From: Peromyscus leucopus
Taxonomy: Eukaryota; Chordata; Mammalia; Rodentia; Cricetidae
Direction of reading: 5' to 3'
DNA length: 64,000 nucleotides
Assembly: GCF_004664715.2 (NCBI RefSeq)
Contig: NC_051067.1
Span: forward strand, 69,644,982-69,708,981
Of this stretch, positions 56,791 to 64,000 are shown piece by piece. Each line of letters opens with the position of its first letter. The stretch's first letter is position 1. The notes under the pieces are model-generated. The model was not told where the DNA came from. It saw only the letters and a list, made by a program, of their open reading frames with translations, and searched no databases. Made by a program: the position numbers and the translations under genes.

Positions 56791-57439
56791 TGATCACAGC
56801 TATTTTGAGTTGTTTTTAATTAATAAAAGTTGTGTTACTAAAACAAAAATGATAGCTAGACAAAGTCAAAGGAAGTGGAAGAGTTAAATACATATAAACT
56901 GATTTTATAAGATCTCTTTAGAGTTGGAAAGAAAGAGTAGTAGCTGTAGGTATTAAAATATCTGACTTTATTTAGGTAGAACATTTCTAGCTGTAGGCAA
57001 ACAATAATTTGTGTAATTTTATAGTGAATCATCTTTTTATGGTTCATGGATTTCAAAATGTTAAAAGTAAAAACATTATGCATTCTGCCTGATCATATAG
57101 AATGACATTCAGTATTGCAGAAGTTTAAAAATAATGATAAAATCCATCAACCGTCCACAGGATACTTAGGAACAAGGTTTGATATTAGCATAATGATCTC
57201 TAGTGATGAACAGTCATCAACACATGGTATTGCTGCCAGCTACACAATCCATACAGAGATGGTAAAAGAAATAGTAAGGTCTAACAATAGTCCATACACA
57301 CACACAAAGAAAGGACTAATTAAAGATTGCAATAGATACATGGACATAGAACCAAAGACAGAAATGACTGCAAAGTACATCCAATGCTGCATGTCTTTCC
57401 TCCGATCCCAGATTATTATTCCTCCTTATTTCACACTTA
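56791..57439. other. Unassigned non-coding stretch
   Basis: A+T-rich sequence. The first half of the 181-codon frame 57115-57660 lies here. I recognise no repeat. Confidence 0.45.
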
Positions 57440-57650
57440 TTTCTTGTGTGTACCTATGTGTAAGACGTATGTGTGAAGGGGCTGGGATGGTACCATGGTG
57501 CAGGTGTGGCATTGAGAGAACAACCTTCTGGAAATGGTTCTCTCCTTCCACCATGCAAGTTTCTGAGATTATACTCATATCATCAGGCATGGCAACAAGC
57601 ACCTTTCCCTGCCAAACTGTCTTGCCAGCTCAGGAAATACTCATTTCTAA
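57440..57650 (-). mobile_element. RSINE1/B4-class SINE
   Basis: 'gaaggggctgggatggtacc', 'gagagaacaaccttctggaa', 'atggttctctccttccacca', 'tcatcaggcatggcaacaag', 'cacctttccctgcc' and 'cttgccagctc' follow the reversed RSINE1 consensus from tail to head. Confidence 0.75.
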
Positions 57651-58247
57651 CTCAACTTGACAATGAAGGTACATAGGAAAATCCCTTAACACATCAAGCC
57701 TTTAAAGCATCTTTGCCTCTGCAAATTGCCATCAAGACTCACACAAGGGAACAGGTCACTAACAATTGCTTGGTGTTAAGCCAAGATCGCCTTTCTTGGA
57801 ACACCCTTGGCTCTTACAGGTTACTTTGCCTTTCTTGTTAGTGCTGTGATGCCTTACTATCAACCTGGGAGTGATTCATCTCCTCAGGTAAAGGTCCTGT
57901 GTTGTGCCAACATTACAGTTAATAGAAATTTAGAATTCCTCTTACTTTTAGTAATTAGATGACAAGACAAACAATTTTACCAAATGTTTACAAGGTTCTC
58001 CAGAAGTATTTAATGACTAAAATATGTCCACATGGACCCATTTGTTTGTACAAGTGTTTATTTGTAAATGATTTATTCATCCACTCATTTAAAAAGCCCA
58101 CTCATTCACAAATAGTGAACAGGAAAGATAAAGTATTTGTACTTGGGAGTAAGGAGTTAACAAAGTACATATACAACTCCCCCCACACGTGTGCACATGT
58201 GCATACAACACAAAAGCACAAAGGTTATATAGCTGCTGACTGTAAGG
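57651..58247. other. Unassigned non-coding stretch
   Basis: About 600 bases with nothing recognised. Confidence 0.45.
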
Positions 58248-58375
58248 AATTATGTTTCTTTTCTGAGAGAAGGTCTTCCCTTGTAGTCCAGGTTGGCTTC
58301 AAACTCATGAAGTTTGGCTCCACTTCCCATGTGCTGGGATTGCCAGTGTGTGCTTCCACATTCAACAAGAATTTT
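58248..58375 (-). mobile_element. Old B1/PB1 SINE
   Basis: 'tttcttttctgagagaaggt', 'gtagtccaggttggcttcaa', 'actcatgaagtttggctcca' and 'gtgctgggattgccagtgtg' are a diverged reversed B1. Confidence 0.75.
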
Positions 58376-58910
58376 ATTTGTAAAGAAAATATTTGGCTTT
58401 CATCATCCAAAGCAGTAATATTTGTGAACATTGTTTCATCCCATCTTGTGAGCATCTTTTAGGTCTCAGGCTCAAACCAAAATCCTGCATTTTTGACAGA
58501 AAGCCTTTCTTGGGGACTGTTTTACTGACTATAACTCTTCCAGCATCTCATTCTTCAGGCAAGCAGGGCCTTTTTGAAAAACGGTGTTTTTGCAGTGTCA
58601 GAGTAACTCTGGGAACTTAAAACCACCATATTTGCTTTTGCTGATGATGCCATGGTGTGTACCTTATAGATATTTGGCATAATATAAGTAGAAAGAATGC
58701 CATACCTGTGGATGTTTTAATAGAAAAAGCTAGTGAACTAACACTACCAAGAAATTTTTTTTTGTATCTTCTCATTGATATTGATAAATCTCTATGTCTA
58801 ACTCTTGCCATGTTTACAAACTCCTGCTCTTTGGAACATGTGAATCTTGCCTAAAAAACTCTCATAATCAGCTTGAACAAGGTAACAAAGAAACTCAAAA
58901 TTCTTTAGTG

Positions 58911-59045
58911 AGTAAGGTACAGTGGTGCACACCTGTAACCCCAGCATTTGGGGGTAGAGGAAGACGAATCATAGGTTTATCATCCTCAGCTACAGGAAGG
59001 CAACCTGGCATATATAAGACCCTAGTTCATAAAACAGCAATGATA
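58911..59045 (+). mobile_element. Old B1-like SINE
   Basis: 'gtacagtggtgcacacctgt', 'aaccccagcatttgggggta' and 'atataagaccctagttcata' are a worn B1 or the B1-like half of B4. Followed by an ATA-rich simple stretch at 59040-59080. Confidence 0.65.
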
Positions 59046-59336
59046 ACAATAATGACAATAATAATAATAATAACACTTGGTAAAATTATGAAAAGCTCAA
59101 ATCCCTTCAAAGTGAGTTGTAAATGCCACAGCAATGCTAGTGTCTGTATATCTGGATATTTATTTGAAATCTAAGAGAAGCAATAGAAAAAAAACATAGA
59201 AGAAAACTTGGAATTTGCCAATAGGAATAAACAAAAGAAAATACTAAGCCACAGGAGCCTAGACTTAAGTGTAAAATCAAAATTTCAGAAGTGTTAGAAC
59301 AAAACTTGGAAAAATCTAGGTTATCTGTTTTTTGGT

Positions 59337-59356
59337 GTTTTTTTTTTTTTTTTTGA
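59337..59356. repeat. Poly(T) tract
   Basis: Seventeen or more T in a row within a T-rich context. Confidence 0.85.
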
Positions 59357-59439
59357 TGAGTTTTTGGATAGAGTTCTCAGATTAGAAAAATCTCAAACAG
59401 ATACATGAGATTAATGACAGAAAATTTGATAGGTAGATT

Positions 59440-59890
59440 ATCAATAAAGTAAACTCAGTCTTTTACTGAAATACTAATTTTTAAAAATTAGTGGGACTTG
59501 ACAGACAATATCTCCAATAAGCAGTTGACAAAGGATTCAAAGCTCTTGGAAACCCCCCTTCAGGAAACAACAACTGGATGTTAAACTGGGAAAGATCAGC
59601 ACAGAACTTGACCAGAGATGCACAGATGGTACAGAAGCCTGTGGAAGGGTGTGTATTATACTTAGTAAAGAAACAGTGACTTAAAACAACACTGAGATAC
59701 TAGGGTACACCTGATAGACTAGCTAAACTGCAAAGCAGTAACACCATCAAATGTTGATGGGTAGGCAGAGCAGCAAGAACATTCACCCTCTGCTGCTGGA
59801 GAAGGAAAATGGTGTGGTCACTCTGGATGGAAATCTGACAGCAGACAGTGCATGGACATCTCTCTACTTACTACTCAATATTTTTCTATT
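59440..59890 (+). mobile_element. Old L1 ORF2 fragment
   Basis: 'aacaacactgagatactagg', 'gtacacctgatagactagct', 'tcaaatgttgatgggtaggc', 'ggaaaatggtgtggtcactc' and 'tggatggaaatctgacagca' are the decayed C-terminal ORF2 region of an old L1. Frame is broken throughout. Confidence 0.65.
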
Positions 59891-59952
59891 CTTAAAACTG
59901 CTCAAATATAGAGTGGATTTTAAAAAAAGGAGATGAATGATTAAAACTACTC

Positions 59953-60092
59953 CTGAACAAGGTGTTTCTGAGATGACTTAGCAGGTGAGGGCTCTTGCTG
60001 TCAACCATGACAATCTGAGTGAGACCCACATGGAGGAAGGAGGGCAACAATTCCTGTAACCTGTTATCTGTTTTCCACATGCATTCTGAGAT

Positions 60093-60094
<2 letters not shown>
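59953..60094 (+). mobile_element. RSINE1/B4-class SINE
   Basis: 'tgtttctgagatgacttagc', 'aggtgagggctcttgctgtc', 'gagacccacatggaggaagg' and 'ctgttttccacatgcattct' match the RSINE1 order; ends in (CA)n. Confidence 0.7.

Positions 60095-60143
<49 letters not shown>
60095..60143. repeat. (CA)24 microsatellite, SINE tail
   Basis: Pure CA repeat at the 3' end of the plus-strand RSINE1. Confidence 0.95.
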
Positions 60144-60144
<1 letters not shown>

Positions 60145-60300
60145 GTAACAGAAAATTTAAATTCTGGAAGTAAAGTTATTAAAAATAAAAACAAATGAGA
60201 AGCAAAGTTATACCATTTATAAAAAGAAATTTCAGAAAAGCATTTTTTGTGATTTTAAAATTGAAATAAAATTGACAGTAGAATGTACATGTTTACCAAT

Positions 60301-60441
60301 GAGATTATGAATTTTTTCACAGGTCTCATTGTATAGTTCTGGATATTCTAGAGCTCACTATGTAGACCAGACTAGCCTCAAACTTACAAAGATCCACTGG
60401 CTTCTAAGGATGCTACCATGCTAAGAGAGATTATGAATTTT
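60301..60441 (-). mobile_element. Diverged B1 SINE with perfect 15-bp target duplication
   Basis: gagattatgaatttt occurs at 60301-60315 and 60427-60441. Between them is a reversed, worn B1: 'tctcattgtatagttctgga', 'gctcactatgtagaccagac' and 'tagcctcaaacttacaaaga' followed by 'atgctaccatgctaag'. About 20 bases of the promoter-side region ('gcctcccgagtgctggg') are missing. Confidence 0.85.
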
Positions 60442-60800
60442 AAACAGAAAAATAGAAATATTACCCAAAGATCCAACAAGAGCAAAACTAAGCATAATAG
60501 TCCCTGCTTCCCCAACAGGCTGTGTTCCAAGACCATGAACGGATTCCTGGACTACAGATTTTATTAAAACATATGTGTGGTGATGATTTCCCCATGCATA
60601 CATCCAGTCATAAACTTTAATAAATTAGGCACAATAAAAAATCAACAGTAACAGTAATGAAACAAAACAATATACTGTCATAAAAGTTATGTAAGGTGAT
60701 AGCTCTCCCATGGCATTGTGACAGCAGATCTACAAACAGAGACAGAGACCAGGAGACTAATGGGTTGGTAACACATAAAGCACAGATGCGCTGGGCGAAG
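60442..60800. mobile_element. Possible old eutherian interspersed repeat
   Basis: 'gctgtgttccaagaccatga', 'acatccagtcataaacttta', 'ataaattaggcacaataaaa', 'acaatatactgtcataaaag' and 'ttatgtaaggtgat' resemble, in order, a mammal-wide repeat whose name I cannot fix from memory. Confidence 0.4.
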
Positions 60801-61219
60801 GACAATTTGCATAGAAAGCAGACAGAATGCTGGTACAGATTCCATCACATTTCTCAGAATGGCATGCAATTTAAAACTTATGGCTCATCTGTTTCTGCAA
60901 TTCTTTTATTTAATGTTTTAGGATTATGGTTGAATATGCCTAATTAGAACTATAGAGAACAAAACTGTGGATAACAGGAAGTACTTGGTACAAATAAGTT
61001 AGGTATTTCCTGAACTTCCTATGCTGAGGTGCTTTCAGTTTAGCATAAGCACAAACAGATAATAAAGTGTCACCATGTTGCTGACGAAGAGTCTGTGGAG
61101 CACAAACATTCTGACCTCGTGTTCTTGAAGAATCAGCATCATTTGCTGTGAACATCTTTACTTATCACAAAATTATTCAAAACTGGGTATTTTTTTGTTC
61201 TTGTTTTTTTTTCTTTGGT
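60801..61219. other. Unassigned non-coding stretch
   Basis: Nothing recognised. Confidence 0.4.
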
Positions 61220-61380
61220 CGTTTTTTTTTTTTTTTTTTTTTTTTTTTGAAACATGGTTTCTTATATTTCAGGCTAGCCTGGAACTCTTTATATAACTGA
61301 GAATGACCTTGAACTTCTGATCCTCTGGCATCCATCCCCTAGTGCTGGGACTACAGGCCTGTGCCACCATATATGGTGCA
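61220..61380 (-). mobile_element. B1/PB1 SINE with long A tail
   Basis: T run 61221-61248 (the A tail on minus), then 'gaaacatggtttcttatatt', 'caggctagcctggaactctt', 'gaatgaccttgaacttctga' and 'tagtgctgggactacaggcc' with 'tgtgccaccat'. The 'gaccttgaacttctgatcct' phrase is typical of proto-B1 copies. Confidence 0.85.
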
Positions 61381-61970
61381 GAATATTTTAGAACATCATG
61401 CACATTAAACGTGTGCTTTAACAGCTCAGTGAAGACCAGGGGCATATAAAGAAAATCAGCAATAATGTTCTATTTTACCTATAGAGTCGACAGAAATTAT
61501 ATTCTGCAAGTACAAGTGTTGGTGAGGAGGACGATGGGATTAAAATTCACTTTCAAAAAAAAAGAAAGAAAGAAAAAGAACTTAAAATGGATGAATGTGG
61601 ATAAGACTTCCTTATTCTCTCCCCAGAACACAAGTGTTAGATGGGAAGGGACTGTTGAACTCCAGACTGACTGCATTTCATGTTGTAGGCTGTAACCTTG
61701 AAAGCAGTTCTCCCTAGGTGCGATTCATGGGTACTGCCAGTAGGGTAAAGCATTTAAGAAGCAAATAGGCTTCCTGTACAAAGACTGTCCTTCCCCTCCT
61801 ACCAGAAAGCAGTTGGTGGTAGAACCAGAGATGTCAAGAATCTGGAGTTCTGATCTACTGCAGAAAGAAGTGACTAATGGAAATGGAATGGTTCTGGTTG
61901 GGTACCCTTTTAGAGTATCCTCATTTAAAATAACTTGTTATGCTGATTTCGTTACTTATGTATTTATTTA

Positions 61971-61972
<2 letters not shown>
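61381..61972. other. Unassigned non-coding stretch
   Basis: About 590 bases with nothing recognised; short AAAG-rich run at 61553-61580. Confidence 0.45.
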
Positions 61973-62020
<48 letters not shown>

Positions 62021-62160
62021 GTACATGTGTTCACACATGTATGTCAGCTAAGACAGCTTGGGGCTGTTGGTTCTCTCTATCCACCATTAGAGTCCCGGAT
62101 ATCAGGTTACCAAGCTTAGTGGCATGTGCCCCAATGACTGGACCATTTTGCTCACCTAGG
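61973..62160 (-). mobile_element. RSINE1/B4-class SINE with (GT)23 tail
   Basis: (GT)n at 61973-62018, then 'gttggttctctctatccacc', 'attagagtcccggatatcag', 'agcttagtggcatgtgcccc' and 'gactggaccattttgctcac' follow the reversed RSINE1 consensus. Confidence 0.7.
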
Positions 62161-62368
62161 GTCTATTCTTTCTCACAGCTATTAACCTACCCTGACCAAA
62201 ATGTACTTGGAAATTTCTTTGACCAGATCTAGCAAATCTGAAAGTCAGCATACTACACCATCCAGAAATTTCATATCTTGATATGCATCTGAAAAAAATA
62301 TTCCCCGAATGTGCATGTCAATTGCAGCATTATTTGTAAGAAAATACTAGGCTCCTGTATGAGTTAGC

Positions 62369-62791
62369 TGTTGATGTATCCAACAGTCTTATTAAATAAG
62401 AAACACAGAAACAGTGTAGAAGAGAAAGCCGAGAGGTCAGAGCTCAGAGCTAAAATCTCACCCTTCTGCCTGCGGTGTCCCAGCTTCCCGAAAAAGAGCT
62501 ATATCCTGTCTGTTCGTTTTTTTTATAGTATGTTGTTCTGCCTTCTCATTGGTTGTAAACCCAAACACATGACTGCCTCGTCACTGTCTGAATGTACAGC
62601 CCCCTAGGTCTTAAAGGCATATGTCTCCAATGCTGGCTGTATCCCTGAAAACACAGAGATCTATGGGATTAAAGGCGTGTGCCACCACCGCCACACTCTG
62701 TCTATGGCTCTAATAGCTCTGACCCCCGGGCAACTTTATTTATTAACATACAATCAAAATCACATTTCAGTACAATTAGAATACCACCACA
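62369..62791 (-). mobile_element. 3' LTR (423 bp) of the mys-like element
   Basis: Minus strand: starts TGTGGTGGTATTCTAATTG at 62791, contains 'gttaataaataaagttgccc', a B1-derived piece (62653-62695 with 'gtggcacacgcctttaat'), a CCAAT box (62548-62552), TATAAAA (62521-62527) and TTTAATAAG near the end, and stops ATACATCAACA at 62369. Confidence 0.9.
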
Positions 62792-62804
62792 TTTCCCCTT
62801 TTCT
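62792..62804 (-). other. Polypurine tract
   Basis: Minus-strand AGAAAAGGGGAAA directly abuts the TG of the 3' LTR. This is the expected plus-strand DNA primer for reverse transcription. Confidence 0.85.
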
Positions 62805-63723
62805 ATTTTAATAAAAAGAAAAAAAGCAAAAGGTTATAACTAACAAAAGAAAAACTATATACAAAAGTACAATAACTATATACAATATATACAAGTAATA
62901 AATACCTAAACAGGTATTTGACAAATCAGAGAAAATAATTCCATTATCTATCCTATTTTGGTAAATCCAAGATGTATCTAATGCACTTTCTATCCTAATT
63001 AATTTTCAACTATAACTAACTAATCTTCAACCATAACTAACTAATCTTCAACTCCCTCAGAGACCCAAGAAGGGAATAATATTAGCTAACAAAAATAAAA
63101 ACAGGAAGTGCATGCAAGCAACTTCCAAAAAATTTTGTGAGTTGAAAGAAACAGCCAGCTACCTGGGCAGTCACCTGAGGTTTCTCCGCAGTGTTGGGGC
63201 ATCATCTTCAGCCTATAGGCTTAGTGTATCTGACAGACTCATTTGTGAAGTAGGATGTACACAAGGTCAACAGTTCAATCTCACATTGGATGAGAGCAGT
63301 CCATATACCAGAAACACCTGAATTCCACTAGTGTCCTGTCATGATTCAGGATTTTAAATTCTGGAAATTGTTGACAGTTTTTAAATTCAGCTGTCCATTC
63401 TTCTTGGCTGTGTATATATGGCTTCATCTCAGCATCCCCTTCTTCTCCACATCCCTCTATTAAATGCCAGTCTACTTTCGAGAGGCATGAACTTTCAGCT
63501 GCTGTTCCATTGCACAACAGAAGCCATCGGCCCTCTGCCTGTTAAGCTGCCTTCGAAGAAAAGGGCACCGTACCTTTTCCGGATGCAAAGGCCACTTCAG
63601 GGATGGGGCCATATTGTCCTGGCCTCAGAAGATGCCTTTTGATAAAGCCATAACCACACTTGTTTTGGCAAGAATCAGTAGTCCCTTGTTTCGTGTTCTG
63701 TCTGTCCATTTTGTCCTGTTGTT
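62805..63723 (-). mobile_element. Internal region of the mys-like element
   Basis: A+T-rich next to the 3' LTR (62805-63080), then more mixed sequence. No open frame longer than about 80 codons and no protease, polymerase or envelope motif. Near the other end, minus-strand 'cacgaaacaagggactactg' (63678-63697) loosely resembles a lysine-tRNA primer site (cccgaacagggact), but with gaps. Confidence 0.7.
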
Positions 63724-63870
63724 GGTTTTTCGAGACAGGGTTTCTCTGTGTAGTTTTGCACCTTTCCTGGAACTCACTTGGTAGCCCAGGCTGGCCTCGA
63801 ACTCACGGAGATCCGCTTGCCTCTGCCTCCCGAGTGCTGGGATTAAAGGTGTGCGCCACCAATGCCCGGC
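63724..63870 (-). mobile_element. Full B1 SINE in place of the 5' LTR body
   Basis: Complete reversed B1: 'ggtttttcgagacagggttt', 'ctcacttggtagcccaggct', 'ggcctcgaactcacggagat', 'gcctcccgagtgctgggatt' and 'aaaggtgtgcgccaccaatg'. Its 5' end joins LTR sequence at exactly the point where the 3' LTR carries a truncated B1 start. Confidence 0.9.
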
Positions 63871-63965
63871 TCTGTCTATGGCTCTAATAGCTCTGACCCC
63901 CGGGCAACTTTATTTATTAACATACAATCAAAATCACATTTCAGTACAATTAGAATACCACCACA
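63871..63965 (-). mobile_element. 5' LTR remnant (first 95 bp)
   Basis: Identical over its whole length to 62697-62791 of the 3' LTR (96 bases counting the shared C at the B1 junction). It lacks the CCAAT and TATA boxes and transcript start found in the 3' LTR. Confidence 0.9.
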
Positions 63966-63971
63966 GTTAGC

Positions 63972-64000
63972 CAATGGTGTAAATAAACAAACATAAAGTC
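63972..64000. other. Flank of the LTR element
   Basis: Twenty-nine bases after the target duplication, too short to classify. Confidence 0.5.

Larger units (their letters stand above)
62363..63971 (-). mobile_element. Complete short LTR retroelement (mys-like, class II type)
   Basis: Element 62369-63965, flanked by identical 6-bp duplications gttagc (62363-62368 and 63966-63971). On the minus strand both LTRs begin TGTGGTGGTATTC, and the 3' LTR ends ATACATCAACA. A polypurine tract precedes the 3' LTR. The internal region is only about 0.9 kb with no retroviral frame, so the element is non-autonomous. The 6-bp duplication fits class II (ERVK-like) integration. I associate the sequence with abundant mys-like elements of cricetids, from memory. 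Confidence 0.9.

Noticed and set aside
62363..63971. Autonomous retrovirus
   Set aside because: Only about 0.9 kb lies between the LTRs and no polymerase-length frame exists, so it can only be non-autonomous.

Overview
This window looks like ordinary non-coding nuclear DNA from a muroid rodent, most likely a cricetid (hamster, vole or deer-mouse group). It is A+T-rich, has no CpG island that I can see, and is dense in rodent retrotransposons: B1, B3/B2, B4/RSINE1 and ID SINEs, Lx-type and younger L1 LINEs, and several endogenous-retrovirus LTRs. The cricetid call rests on B1 copies whose right half reads 'ccaggaaaggcgcaaagc' (38365-38512; a variant at 63724-63870). I associate that variant with cricetids rather than mouse or rat, from memory and without a database search.

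I find no protein-coding gene, exon, tRNA, rRNA or snRNA that I can support. The longest open frames (198 codons at 45088-45684 minus; 181 codons at 57115-57660 plus) match nothing I recognise, and one runs into a homopolymer and the other into a SINE. Most other open frames are translations of (CA)n/(GT)n tracts or of LINE and LTR sequence. The window is intergenic or deep intronic.

Layout: 1-2.5 kb is unassigned with a poly(A) tract. 2.5-4.1 kb is an L1 fragment with a repetitive 3' UTR. 4.3-7.0 kb carries MER5-like, B4, B1, MIR, Lx and ID pieces. 7-23.5 kb is mostly unassigned, with MIR, MaLR, a rodent dispersed repeat and one LTR (20.86-21.27 kb). 23.5-30.3 kb is a nested structure: an Lx L1 split by a class-II-like endogenous retrovirus, whose 5' LTR is itself split by a younger L1 end. 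30.3-38 kb has B4, old L1, B3 and MIR pieces. 38-43.8 kb has a B1, a probable retrocopy, a young-looking L1 end with a perfect 16-bp target duplication, two MaLR fragments and two opposed LTRs. 44-54 kb has satellite-like (GA)/(GACA), B4/RSINE1, split old L1, L1 and Lx 3' ends. 55.5-56.8 kb is a dispersed repeat interrupted by a B1-L1 composite. 57-62 kb has SINEs and old L1. 62.36-63.97 kb is a complete short LTR retroelement on the minus strand, with 6-bp target duplications, a polypurine tract and a B1-hybrid 5' LTR.

There is no gene system here. What interacts is the retrotransposons: each insertion provides a target or a recombination partner for the next. I found no previously undescribed functional system. 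The items most worth checking are the B1-hybrid LTR element at 62.4-64.0 kb, the nested L1-ERV-L1 at 23.5-30.3 kb, and the B1-L1 composite at 55.6-56.5 kb. Family names come from remembered consensus sequences; no search was run.
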